IMG/VR virus record: IMGVR_UViG_3300022602_004807
Location: 1-64,000 of that record
Length of the DNA: 64,000 nt
From: a virus
Direction: 5' to 3' (one strand)
Below, in pieces: positions 17,035 to 25,719 of the stretch; position 1 is the first letter of the stretch; the number at the start of each line of letters is the position of its first letter. Both the position numbers and the translations under genes were made by a program. Below the pieces are notes generated by a model. The model had not been told where the DNA came from, made no database searches, and worked only from the letters and a program-made list of their open reading frames with translations.

Positions 17035-18978
17035 TTACGGGATTTCGATGGAGGCGAGGTTGATGGACTGCACGCTGCCGCCGTCGGTGTACCAGAAGGT
17101 CATCGGCGGAGTTCCGCGGGCCTGCCGGACCTGCGCACTCGCGGGGAGGATCTGCAGGTAATAGCCCAGCGTCGACAGTGTCGTGTCGATCTTGACGCCC
17201 GCCTGATTGTTCACCTCTGCGGCCTGCAGGAGGCTCAGCGGCACGCCCTGACGGATCAGGCCGAAGTTGATGGCCTGCGCGATGACAGTCTGGCAGGCCG
17301 CGTCGATGAGCGCATATCCCGCCGCGTTGTAGGGGATCGACTTGACGTTGGTCAGCAGCGCCATCAGCGAAAGTTGGAACTGCGCATTCATCCAGATCTG
17401 GCCGATGAAGGCATCCGCCCACAGGAATGGCCCGGTGACCGAACCTGGCCACAGATAGTTGAACTGCTGCGCAGCCGTTGCGACCGCCACGTAGCAGTTA
17501 TAGCCGTTGGCCACGAGGTTGTTCATGGTCGTGACATTGGTCACGTCCGGCACGACACCCGACTGGCCTTTGTAGGCAAAGGTGATGCGGCCGTTAAAGC
17601 CATTGTAATTGATCGAGGCTCCGAAGCCGGACACGACCCACTGCAGATAGGGGTTTGCAGTCTGCCACAAGCAGATGGTGCCGCTCGTGTTGGCAGCCTT
17701 CAGCAGGTAGCCAAGGCTCGACGTGGCGGTTGCGCTGTTGGCGGGGTTCGGGTCGCTGTCCAGCGCGATGTAGCAGAACTCGCCATTCTGCTGGCTGTTC
17801 CATAGGGCAAATGCCTGCTTGTTGGCGTTGCCAGACCCGAAGTCCGGATCGAAGTCGGTGAAGAAGGTCGCAAAGTTGACCGTCTCGCCGATGAGGTTGG
17901 TCATGTAGGCGGCGGGGGTGATGACCGCACCTGCGCCCTGCGAGAGGGTGACGCCGGTCGCCGCCGTGAGGAGCAACAGGGCGGACAAGGTGCCGGTCGG
18001 GGCCGCGATGGTCGACACAGCGCCAACGGCACCAGAGGTCACGACGAAAGCGCTGGCCGTGCTGTCCCACGAAACCGTGGGGGTTGCAGGCTTGACCGTG
18101 ATCGACGTGCTCGAGGCCGTCTGGGACGGGGACACGAAATAGGTGCCCGTGGTGCCAGTGCCGGTGCCGAAAGCCCAGATCTGCGTCCCAGCGGTCACGC
18201 CCGAGCCCGACAGGACGTTCTGCAGGGCAATTGTTCCAGACGACACGGCGGACACTGTGAGCGTGCCATAGCTGCCGGTGATCGCAGTCGAGGCGACCGT
18301 CTGGGCGATGCTGACCGAATAGGTGCCGACACCGTTGGCGGTGCCCGACAGCTGGCTGGTGATCATCGTGCCGGCTGTGACGCCGGTGCCGGTGATGATG
18401 GTGCCTTGAACGATAGAGCCAGACGAGACTGCGGTGACCGTCAGGGTGTTTCCTGCGATCGACCCGGTGAAGGCATTGGTGGATGCCGCAATGGAGCCTG
18501 TCACGGACGCGCCGGACGGCGGGGTTGCCGTGATGGCCGTCTGGATGAGGGAGGCCGCATTGCTGAAGCTGGTTGCGGTCGAAAGGCTCACGCCGGTCGC
18601 GGACCACGTATAGCCGTCAGCAACGAACGAGATGTTGCCGGTATAGGCCTGCAGGGTGGCGAGGGACACGCTCAGCAGCGACCCGCGAGCCCAAGCCGCG
18701 ACAGGCGTCACGTTGTACTGCGAGAAGGCGAGCGAGGCGGGCTTGATGTCCGAATTGTCGAATCCGGCAAAATAGTAGCCGGCGCCAATCGCCTGCGTGG
18801 ACGCCGCTCCGAAGTAGGCCGCGACAGCAGCCTGCGAGGAGAATGGCACCACCGTGTTGATCGGCACGCGCGGGCTGGAGGTGAGGCACAGGCCGATCAT
18901 GCTCAGGGCCGTGCCGGTAAGCCCTTCGACCCCCGGAATGACGCTGACGAAATTTGAGGCCGGAATTGTATTGACCAT
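17035..18978 (-). CDS. Tail sheath protein, DUF3383 family, with two surface modules
   Basis: 647 aa, longer than plain DUF3383 sheaths. Residues 1-150 and 300-647 carry the sheath (VVPFSSQAAVAAYFG, DFDPDFGSGNANKQAFALWNSQ, NVKSIPYNAAGYALIDAACQ). Residues 169-235 and 236-295 are two tandem beta-modules (GVGTYSVS and TTGTYFVS signatures) inserted between them, probably on the sheath surface. It proves a contractile tail. Followed by the tube gene. Confidence 0.85.
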   Translation of the reverse strand: MVNTIPASNFVSVIPGVEGLTGTALSMIGLCLTSSPRVPINTVVPFSSQAAVAAYFGAASTQAIGAGYYFAGFDNSDIKPASLAFSQYNVTPVAAWARGSLLSVSLATLQAYTGNISFVADGYTWSATGVSLSTATSFSNAASLIQTAITATPPSGASVTGSIAASTNAFTGSIAGNTLTVTAVSSGSIVQGTIITGTGVTAGTMITSQLSGTANGVGTYSVSIAQTVASTAITGSYGTLTVSAVSSGTIALQNVLSGSGVTAGTQIWAFGTGTGTTGTYFVSPSQTASSTSITVKPATPTVSWDSTASAFVVTSGAVGAVSTIAAPTGTLSALLLLTAATGVTLSQGAGAVITPAAYMTNLIGETVNFATFFTDFDPDFGSGNANKQAFALWNSQQNGEFCYIALDSDPNPANSATATSSLGYLLKAANTSGTICLWQTANPYLQWVVSGFGASINYNGFNGRITFAYKGQSGVVPDVTNVTTMNNLVANGYNCYVAVATAAQQFNYLWPGSVTGPFLWADAFIGQIWMNAQFQLSLMALLTNVKSIPYNAAGYALIDAACQTVIAQAINFGLIRQGVPLSLLQAAEVNNQAGVKIDTTLSTLGYYLQILPASAQVRQARGTPPMTFWYTDGGSVQSINLASIEIP

Positions 18979-18996
18979 CTTCGAGCTCCTTCGAGC

Positions 18997-19731
18997 TTAC
19001 ACGGGATTGGAATTGGCAGGCGTTTCGATTGTGACCGACAGCGCGTCGGCAAAATCCTGCGGCGCACTCATTGAGACATTCAAGCCCATTTCGGCGGTGA
19101 TCACCCAGCGGGTTTCCATTTGCTGCTGGTCGTTCCAGAACGGGATCTGCTTTGGATCGTCGGCCGAAATTGGAGAAACATCGCCCGGGCCGAAGCCTGA
19201 CCAGAAGTCCTGCGCCGTCTGATCCCGATAGAAGGTCGAGATCAGCATGGCGTTTGCAGCACTGTTGGGCCCGTGCACGTCGAGCTGCACAGACATGCTC
19301 ATCGACTGCATGAGCCCGATCTGGCCGCAGGACATTTTCTCGCTCGAGATCGTTGCAGAGGCGCTGATGGTGTAGGTCCCTACCCCGCCGGTCGTCCCGC
19401 TGGTCTGCGAGACGATCTGCGCATTGGCAGGAACGCTGGTTCCGAACAGCGTGGTCCCGGTGACGATGGTCCCAAAGTTCACGTGAGTGACCGTCAGGAC
19501 CGTGCCACTCATCGACGCGGTGAACGAGCAGTCCGTATAGGTGTTGAGGTTCGTGGCGACGCGCTTCTGGTCCACCAGCGTCATCATCACGAAGTCGGGT
19601 TCGGCGGGCTCTGCAACCCTGTTGACCTGGGCCTGATAGACACCGACCCCAGATGAAAGCACGGCCAGCAGAAAAGCCCGCAGCGTCGTCAGGACCGACG
19701 ACTGAGTCTGCGATGGCGAGAAGTTCGTCAC
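18997..19731 (-). CDS. Neck/tail-terminator-like protein with one inserted module
   Basis: 244 aa. Residues 12-66 and 140-240 resemble the LIC_12616 / gp12-like neck terminators (SVQLDVHGPNSAANAMLISTFYRD, QTAQDFW, ETRWVITAEM). Residues 69-134 are another copy of the repeated beta-module (GGVGTYTIS). It lies immediately upstream of the sheath gene, where tail terminators are usually found. The family call is from pattern and position only. Confidence 0.55.
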   Translation of the reverse strand: MTNFSPSQTQSSVLTTLRAFLLAVLSSGVGVYQAQVNRVAEPAEPDFVMMTLVDQKRVATNLNTYTDCSFTASMSGTVLTVTHVNFGTIVTGTTLFGTSVPANAQIVSQTSGTTGGVGTYTISASATISSEKMSCGQIGLMQSMSMSVQLDVHGPNSAANAMLISTFYRDQTAQDFWSGFGPGDVSPISADDPKQIPFWNDQQQMETRWVITAEMGLNVSMSAPQDFADALSVTIETPANSNPV

Positions 19732-20027
19732 CCGGCAAGCCCGTAGAATGCCACGTTAAGGATGGCCCCAGCGGTCGCCTGAATGAATTGCAGGGCACTC
19801 ATCGGGCCGCTGTAGAGGAACGGCTGATCGGTGGTGGTCATCAGCATCCCGACGGTCGAAGTGGGTGCCGTGCCATCATCGCGCCAGCGGACGTTCTGCG
19901 CCTCAGCCTTCAGAAGGACGTGAGTGGTCCCGCCTGGGACCGTCACGCTTGCCGATTTGAAGGTGGTGGCTGCGGACATGCCGGTGAGTTGCGCATAGCC
20001 GAGCGCCTGATAACGGGCGATTTCCAT
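19728..20027 (-). CDS. Hypothetical head-tail region protein
   Basis: 99 aa, beta-rich, with GGTTHVLLKAEAQNVRWRDDG. The stop overlaps the next gene's start by four bases (ATGA). Small proteins of this pattern occur beside connectors in other phages, but I cannot name a role. Confidence 0.55.
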   Translation of the reverse strand: MEIARYQALGYAQLTGMSAATTFKSASVTVPGGTTHVLLKAEAQNVRWRDDGTAPTSTVGMLMTTTDQPFLYSGPMSALQFIQATAGAILNVAFYGLAG

Positions 20028-20030
20028 TGG

Positions 20031-20414
20031 TCAGCTTCCGTTTTGGAGGGTAGCGCAGACCTTCGTCCAGTTCGGGTAGGACTCCAGCTCTTGCACGACT
20101 AGCCAGACGCCCGCGTTCGCGCCGTCCGTGAGGGTGATCAGGTCACCGCCCTTGTTGGTCACCCGAGAGAGCGCGTTCGCGTCCCCAAACAGGTAGATCG
20201 CGCGCTGCGAGCCGTTCAGGTTGATGCCCGACAACTGCCGCAGGTCACCGGAGGAAAGCGGCTGCACCTGCGCAGACACCGTCACAGGGGCTGCATAGGC
20301 AGGGACGCGCGTTCCATCCGCGTTGGTGGTGGTCCCGGCGGACGCTTGGTAGGTCGCTGGAACATTTGGGTTGATCGCCTGAATGATGGGGTTGGCGATC
20401 CCGTGCAGGTTCAC
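20031..20414 (-). CDS. Possible head-closure/stopper protein
   Basis: 127 aa. Position between the gp10-like connector and neck terminator, plus small beta-rich architecture (VQPLSSGDLRQLSGINLNGSQRAIYLFGD), fits a stopper, but no clear family signature was recognised. Only three and one bases separate it from its neighbours. Confidence 0.45.
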   Translation of the reverse strand: MNLHGIANPIIQAINPNVPATYQASAGTTTNADGTRVPAYAAPVTVSAQVQPLSSGDLRQLSGINLNGSQRAIYLFGDANALSRVTNKGGDLITLTDGANAGVWLVVQELESYPNWTKVCATLQNGS

Positions 20415-20415
20415 G

Positions 20416-21150
20416 TTACGCGCTCAGGAGCTGGTGCCAGGCGCCGGCGACGGTCGTGAAGTATTCCGCCGTTTTGCCTGCGGCCAGCGCCACGCCGGTC
20501 GCGCCTGCAACGCCATTGATCGTGTCGGAGCCGTTGCCATAGACCTGCAGGGAGTTTGCCCCAGCATTCATGACCACGATGCTCATCCCGCCCGCGGCGA
20601 CTGGAAGAACGGCGCCTGTGCCGCTGCCGACGGTCGTGAAACGGTTCTGGCAGGTCTTGATGGGCGTCGCAGTCGCTTGGTTCGCGCCAGCCCCGCTCAT
20701 TGCGTCCTGATAGGAGAAGGTCGGAAAGTTGCCGGCATATCCGGTCCCCAGACCTTCGACATACCAAGCGCCAGCAGTGGCGCACATATACAGGGCCACG
20801 CTGCCTTGCATCTGGGTGACGCCGGTCGCGCCAGCCACGTCGCTCACCGTATCCGAGCCATTTCCGTAAACTTGGATCGGGTTATTGCCATGGTTGATCA
20901 CGACGATGGTCACGCCAGCCTGAGAGGCAGGCAGTCGGACGCCGTTGCCTGATGTCGCGCTGGTCGTGACGCGATTGACCTCGGCGGTCAGCGCGGTGGC
21001 GCCGGCCTGCGTCTGCGTCGTGCCCGCGACGATGTTGTCTTGAAAGCTCTCAATGAACAATGTGTTCGGTGCAAGGCCGAGGCCGGGCATATTCAGCGAG
21101 CTCACGTCGCCGTTGCTGGAGCTGAATAGAACAAGATTCTGATTTGCCAT
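20416..21150 (-). CDS. Duplicated-domain virion protein (possible head fibre)
   Basis: 244 aa made of two copies of one roughly 85-residue domain (about residues 45-134 and 155-243). Both contain an NR(V/F)TT start, a VYGNGSDT core and a VAGATGV turn, and end in AGAWY/AGAWH. An N-terminal 40 residues (SSLNMPGLGLAPNTLF) may anchor it. Repeats of this kind with a C-terminal AGAW motif are seen in head-fibre or decoration proteins. Position is between connector genes. Confidence 0.5.
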   Translation of the reverse strand: MANQNLVLFSSSNGDVSSLNMPGLGLAPNTLFIESFQDNIVAGTTQTQAGATALTAEVNRVTTSATSGNGVRLPASQAGVTIVVINHGNNPIQVYGNGSDTVSDVAGATGVTQMQGSVALYMCATAGAWYVEGLGTGYAGNFPTFSYQDAMSGAGANQATATPIKTCQNRFTTVGSGTGAVLPVAAGGMSIVVMNAGANSLQVYGNGSDTINGVAGATGVALAAGKTAEYFTTVAGAWHQLLSA

Positions 21151-21162
21151 GTTGGCGTCTCC

Positions 21163-21705
21163 TTAAGATTTCACTGCATAGTTCGCGGATGCGAGCATGT
21201 GCCCGCTATCAACGAGGGGTTTGTCTGATGCGCCGAAGTCGGACTGCCCAGCGGCCACGCGCTTCTTCGCCTCTGCAAAGCGTTCCCAGAATGGCTTGTC
21301 CCGCCACTCTGACTGGCTGCGCAACCCGCGCAGCATGACCGTGATCGGGCTCAAGGCCGGGCTATTCGTCTCGATGATGGATTCCTGAAGCTGGCCGGTC
21401 ACAAGCGCGCCGATCTGGCCCAGCGTTTTGTTCGCATCGAAGTCGTTGGCCTCAAGCGAACCCTTGATGTCCGCCGCCCACTCGCTCTTGCGCTTTGAGA
21501 TCATGGTCCGAAAATACGGACGCGGTGGCACACCCTTGCCGGGAGCGCCGAATTCCTGAATGGCCGCAACCATCGCGACCAGCGTGCCGTCTGGATAGGT
21601 CGCGTCTTCGAGAAACCCGATGTCGACGGTCTTGGCCTTGGTCAGCTTGTCGATGCGCTTCTGGATGGCGCCGGCAAACTTGTCGCCGCCCTTCACCTGC
21701 ACCAT
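21163..21705 (-). CDS. Head-tail connector / tail completion protein, gp10/virion-morphogenesis type
   Basis: 180 aa. N-terminal basic region followed by VDIGFLEDATYPDGTLVAMVAAIQEFGAPGKGVPPRPYFRTM, a pattern shared by HK97 gp10-like and virion-morphogenesis proteins (EFG, PPRPFxR). The C-terminal KPLVDSGHMLASANYAV is likewise typical (L.DTG.L..S..Y.V). It probably helps complete the tail end for joining to the head. Confidence 0.7.
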   Translation of the reverse strand: MVQVKGGDKFAGAIQKRIDKLTKAKTVDIGFLEDATYPDGTLVAMVAAIQEFGAPGKGVPPRPYFRTMISKRKSEWAADIKGSLEANDFDANKTLGQIGALVTGQLQESIIETNSPALSPITVMLRGLRSQSEWRDKPFWERFAEAKKRVAAGQSDFGASDKPLVDSGHMLASANYAVKS

Positions 21706-21714
21706 GGCAGCCCC

Positions 21715-22161
21715 CTATCGGAACCAAGGAAAGCCGCCGAAGATGCCTGGGCGCGGATATGGCGTGTTGCGGGTGTAGTACCGACCGCGCGTCACCGCCT
21801 TGATGAGCTGGTAGAACATGGCCCCATATTGGGTCTGGTTGAACCATGCCCCATTCGGGCTGCCCTGCGGGAAGTCTGCGGAGACACTGACAGAGCCCTC
21901 GGATGCAGAGCCAACACGCCCTACAAGGCCAGAGACGGGCTGGGTTGTGGATCCGTACATCAGCTGCGCGACGTGCGCGACCATCAGCCAGAGGGCCTGC
22001 AGCTGCATCGTCGGGTCGTCGATAGGCCCGCCGCCATCGTTGCGGCAATAGACCTGGGCGAGGGTCAACACCGGCCCATTGATCTGGGTCGGTGTCACGT
22101 TTGAGAATTGGGGATAGGCGGCGCTCCAGTCCGAGTAAACGAAGGTGACAGCGACGCCCAT
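21715..22161 (-). CDS. Head-tail adaptor, DUF4054 family
   Basis: 148 aa. Motifs FVYSDWSAAYPQFSNVTPTQI, LALWLMVAHVAQL-like segment and the C-terminal YGAMFYQLIKAVTRGRYYTRN are typical of DUF4054 connectors that bind under the portal. Position two genes after the capsid supports this. Confidence 0.75.
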   Translation of the reverse strand: MGVAVTFVYSDWSAAYPQFSNVTPTQINGPVLTLAQVYCRNDGGGPIDDPTMQLQALWLMVAHVAQLMYGSTTQPVSGLVGRVGSASEGSVSVSADFPQGSPNGAWFNQTQYGAMFYQLIKAVTRGRYYTRNTPYPRPGIFGGFPWFR

Positions 22162-22173
22162 CTGATTTCCGGC

Positions 22174-22689
22174 TTACGCCGCCCTGTTTGCGTTGAGGCC
22201 CCGCGGAACGCGCGGATCGACGATCACATCAGCCCGGTTCTCGCGATCATATCCACGGATCAGAGGCTCGATGCCGCTGAGGTCCTTTTCATGATCGGAG
22301 GCCTTGGCCTTGATGTCGGCAACGCTTTCGAAAGCAATGATCATGTTGCTTTTGACGAACGGTGCCAGCTTGTTCTGCTTGAGCCAGTTATCCCAAAATT
22401 CCCGAGGGACGTTGGGGGTCAGGGCATAGCCCATGACCATCTGGGGACGGTCCGGAAAGCCTTCCGGAATCACCCCGACCGGGTAAGCCGTGCCGCGAAT
22501 GCGGACCGGATCACCCACCGGAACGAACTTCTTGATCTTGCGGCCCCCGACAGGGGTGTTCTCCCATTCCTCGATCTCCTGATCGACGTGAAGGTCGATC
22601 CAAGCGACGTGGATTTTGCAGGCCACGGTGACGTAGCCTGTGGGTGCCTTGGCTTCGACTTTCTGATCAGTCGGAATACGCTCTGCCAT
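22174..22689 (-). CDS. Hypothetical structural-module protein
   Basis: 171 aa from the ATG at 22689, chosen because an AGGAGAG ribosome site lies just upstream; an in-frame ATG 24 bases earlier overlaps the capsid gene. The protein is charged, with alternating strands and helices (KIKKFVPVGDPVRIRG, FPDRPQMVMGYALTPNVPREFWDNWL). No family recognised. It lies between major capsid and connector genes. Confidence 0.6.
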   Translation of the reverse strand: MAERIPTDQKVEAKAPTGYVTVACKIHVAWIDLHVDQEIEEWENTPVGGRKIKKFVPVGDPVRIRGTAYPVGVIPEGFPDRPQMVMGYALTPNVPREFWDNWLKQNKLAPFVKSNMIIAFESVADIKAKASDHEKDLSGIEPLIRGYDRENRADVIVDPRVPRGLNANRAA

Positions 22690-22702
22690 AACTCTCTCCT
22701 GA

Positions 22703-23797
22703 TCAGACGCCAAGCATGCCAGCGATGGCGACGGGGACGCGGACGATGGTGCCCCATGTGCCGCTGGTCATCTTCTGCTGGAAAGAAGAAGCCTCCGGGA
22801 CGATCTTCCCGGCGCGCATCTTCTCGTTGTAGGCGACGTAGGCGACCTTCTGGCCGTCAACCTCTTCAGCGATAAGCTGAATGGCGTTGCCGGCAGCCGA
22901 GTAGCCCTGCGAGTTCGAGGACTGCTGCAGGCCATACTGCGGAGCGAACTTGACCTTGATGTTAGGCCATGAGGCTTCCAGCAGCTCGCGCACGGTCTTG
23001 CCGAAGGCGTTGGTGAAGCCGAGCACGCTCTGCAGCGTGGAAGGCAGAGCCAGCGTCATCGGGGTTTCGGCGGTCACGACACCGTTGGTCTGGACCATCA
23101 GCTTGTTGATGAGCGCCAGGAAGTCGTTATAGACCTCGTTCGCGGTCGCGCCGGGCGACGTGCCGTTGTACCAAGTCGTGCCGCCCCAAGCCTTCGTGGC
23201 TGGCGTCAGCCAAGAGGACAGGAACGGGTTGTTGAGCAGGCCGTAGTTCTGCAGGCCGGCGACCCCGAAGGCATACGAGAAGTTCGCATAGCGATTGAGG
23301 ATGTTGGCGGCTGCGCGCTGCAGCTCACCCACATAGTTCAACTTCAGCAGCGCAGCGCGATCGGTTTCCAGATCCCCATAACGGATGAAGGTCTGGAACA
23401 GATAGCTCTGGAACTGCGGATAGTTGAAGTTGATGCCAGCGCGGCCGGACGTCGAGTAGTCCGAATAGCTGGACACCTCACCCGTCTCTTCCACGACCGG
23501 GAAGATGCGGGTCTGGTCAGTCCAGGTTCCTACCCGACGCTCTGCACCCACGATCTCGGCCATGGCGAGCGGCCCGAAGATGACGCGGATCAGATCCGGG
23601 TCAACGGCGGTGGTCAGCATGGTCGGAATGGCCGAGTTCTGCGATGTCGTCAGAGTGCCGGCCTCTGCGTCCATGGCGAACCCGTCGAGGGCCATGTCGT
23701 CAGAGATGAAGGTGGTGACGCCGGGCAGATAAACGCCGGCCTGTTCCAGTGTCGGGCGGACCTTTTCCCATTCCGCGCGAGCTTCGAAGCGGTTCAT
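22703..23797 (-). CDS. Major capsid protein, DUF2184 family (HK97 fold)
   Basis: 364 aa. Motifs ARAEWEKVRPTLEQAGVYLPG at the N-terminus, the E-loop/P-domain stretch GEVSSYSDYSTSGRAGINFNYPQFQSYLF and GTWGTIVRVPVAIAGMLGV at the C-terminus are those of DUF2184 capsids. There is no scaffold-like N-terminal extension, consistent with a separate scaffold encoded in the protease gene. It follows the cement gene. Confidence 0.85.
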   Translation of the reverse strand: MNRFEARAEWEKVRPTLEQAGVYLPGVTTFISDDMALDGFAMDAEAGTLTTSQNSAIPTMLTTAVDPDLIRVIFGPLAMAEIVGAERRVGTWTDQTRIFPVVEETGEVSSYSDYSTSGRAGINFNYPQFQSYLFQTFIRYGDLETDRAALLKLNYVGELQRAAANILNRYANFSYAFGVAGLQNYGLLNNPFLSSWLTPATKAWGGTTWYNGTSPGATANEVYNDFLALINKLMVQTNGVVTAETPMTLALPSTLQSVLGFTNAFGKTVRELLEASWPNIKVKFAPQYGLQQSSNSQGYSAAGNAIQLIAEEVDGQKVAYVAYNEKMRAGKIVPEASSFQQKMTSGTWGTIVRVPVAIAGMLGV

Positions 23798-23847
23798 TTG
23801 AGGATCTCCTAGGAATTAGCCGATGCGAAGCCCGGCTGTGTTGGGGG

Positions 23848-24837
23848 TTAGCTCAGCTGCGAGCCGAAGCCGGTGACCGGAGCCGAGATCTTGACGTGCT
23901 CACCCGCAGTTGCGGAATTGAGCGCGTACCAAGGCGTCTCGACGTTGGTGGCGACCACGACAGTGCCGGACGTTGCGGTGCCGATCGTCGTGAAGGCGTT
24001 CGGGCGCTGCAGAACGTACTTGTTCGTGGCGTACACCGAGGCGAGCAGCGCGCCGGCAATGGTGCCGGTGACAGTGCCGCTCGACGACACGACCACGTCG
24101 CCCAGCGCGATGGTGCCCGTGATCGAGCCACCCGATGCGTCGAGGACGAGAGGGGTGATCGTCAGGGTCGTGCTGGCGACGGTCTGCTCGGGAACGTCGA
24201 CGTAGTAGGTGCCCACGCCGCCGGTGGTGCCCGAGATCTGCGCAAGGACCGAAGTTCCCGACACGACGCCGGTGCCCGACACAACCGCGCCAGGGAAGAT
24301 CGTGCCGGACGCCACGGCCGAGACGGTCATGATGTTGCCGGTGATCGAACCAGTGGTGCTGGCCGCGGTGCCGTTGGCGATGGTGGACAGCGTAGCGCTG
24401 GCCGTGGTGGGAGCGCCTGCAGCCGCAAAGCTGATGGCACCGGTCGCAAAGGCCGCATAGGCCTTCATGCCGCGCAGGGCCTGAGCGGAGCCCTCGTTGA
24501 CGACGATGAAGTCGCCGCCGGTCGCCAGCGCAACCGGCAGACCGGCCGGGACCGTCATGCCCGCATAAGACAGGAAGGTCGTGTTGAGGCCCTGCTGATT
24601 GCGCAGCACAAGACCCGACACGTTGCCGGCGCCGCTGCTGTTGGCAACGGATGGGCCATTGTTTGCGTCGAGGGGAGAAGTCACCCATGCGAAGCGACCA
24701 ACGGTCACGCCGTTGGCACCTGCCACGAGACCGGCAGCGCCGACATCGAACATCGAATAGGGGTTGAGGCTTGCGAAGTCACCAGCGACGCCAATGGCGG
24801 GCTGGCTGAAAACTTGCGTCTGGAATCCGCCAGTCAT
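23848..24837 (-). CDS. Capsid cement/decoration protein with inserted beta-module
   Basis: 329 aa. Residues 1-150 ([51 protein letters not shown]) match Gp24-like structural cement proteins encoded before DUF2184 capsids. Residues 161-228 carry the repeated beta-module (GGVGTYYVD). The C-terminal part returns to cement-like strands. It should bind the outer capsid surface and display the module. Confidence 0.75.
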   Translation of the reverse strand: MTGGFQTQVFSQPAIGVAGDFASLNPYSMFDVGAAGLVAGANGVTVGRFAWVTSPLDANNGPSVANSSGAGNVSGLVLRNQQGLNTTFLSYAGMTVPAGLPVALATGGDFIVVNEGSAQALRGMKAYAAFATGAISFAAAGAPTTASATLSTIANGTAASTTGSITGNIMTVSAVASGTIFPGAVVSGTGVVSGTSVLAQISGTTGGVGTYYVDVPEQTVASTTLTITPLVLDASGGSITGTIALGDVVVSSSGTVTGTIAGALLASVYATNKYVLQRPNAFTTIGTATSGTVVVATNVETPWYALNSATAGEHVKISAPVTGFGSQLS

Positions 24838-24876
24838 GGCTTATCTCCTTTGAATTGAAGTTGGATCGGGCCCGGA

Positions 24877-25719
24877 TTAGACGCCGATCTTGATACGCTT
24901 GAGGCCGGGAGCGATGGCCTCAGCAGCCGAACGGGCCGAAGAGTCCATGGCCATCGAAGTCGTGGCCTGGGTGCGCTGGCCGGGCTTCGGTGTCACTTCG
25001 AGGATCTTGCGATAGGCAGAGGGATGAACACCTTCGGTCGAGATGTTCAGGCCCTTCAGAGCCGCGCCGTAAACCTCTTCGGCGGAGTCGAAAGCCATTG
25101 CGGAGAGCTCGCCCACATAGGGGCGCACAAACGTCTTGGCCTCGTAGATGGCCGCCTGAATGCGACGCTCTTCGGAACGGGCTGCCTGGATCTTGCGATC
25201 AATGGCCGCCTCGTCAAAAGCGTGCCGGCTGTCGTGAGCGCGGCGGTCTTCCATGCCTGATTCCTCCTCGTCCTCATCGTCCTCGTCTTCCGCCTTACGC
25301 TCGGCTTCGAGCATGTCGCAGGCGGCCTTGAAATCTTCTGCGCCGAGCTTCTTCTTCAGCCACTCGTGCAGGCCATCAGGATCGGAATCGCGGGCCTTGC
25401 GATCAGCCATGCGCTTCTCGTCACGCGCCTTGCGATCGGATGCGTGCTTGGCGTCGCGGGCCTTCTTGTCTTCGGCTTCCTTGCGCTCGGTCTCTTCGGC
25501 CTCATCCTTGGCCTTCCGGTCGCGGGCGCGCTTGTCCTCGGCCTCATTCTCTTCGCGTTCCTTGCGCCCTTCCTCTTCGTCACGAGCGCGCTTGTCCTTG
25601 GCCTCCTCGTCGAGAGCGAGGATGGCTTCGATGCCTTCGAGGGTCTGGTTGGGAGCGAGACGCGGCTTGATGAACGCCGAGAGTGCGTTCACGAGACGCG
25701 CCGGTGCGGCGGTGGTCAT
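24877..25719 (-). CDS. Predicted separate scaffold protein from an internal in-frame start
   Basis: 280 aa. Met411 of the 690-aa gene (ATG at 25719) is preceded by an AGGAG site at 25729-25733, nine bases upstream. The start lies exactly between the protease domain and the coiled-coil scaffold. This matches the lambda C/Nu3 arrangement, where the scaffold is also made alone from the 3' part of the protease gene. Predicted from sequence only. Confidence 0.55.
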   Translation of the reverse strand: MTTAAPARLVNALSAFIKPRLAPNQTLEGIEAILALDEEAKDKRARDEEEGRKEREENEAEDKRARDRKAKDEAEETERKEAEDKKARDAKHASDRKARDEKRMADRKARDSDPDGLHEWLKKKLGAEDFKAACDMLEAERKAEDEDDEDEEESGMEDRRAHDSRHAFDEAAIDRKIQAARSEERRIQAAIYEAKTFVRPYVGELSAMAFDSAEEVYGAALKGLNISTEGVHPSAYRKILEVTPKPGQRTQATTSMAMDSSARSAAEAIAPGLKRIKIGV

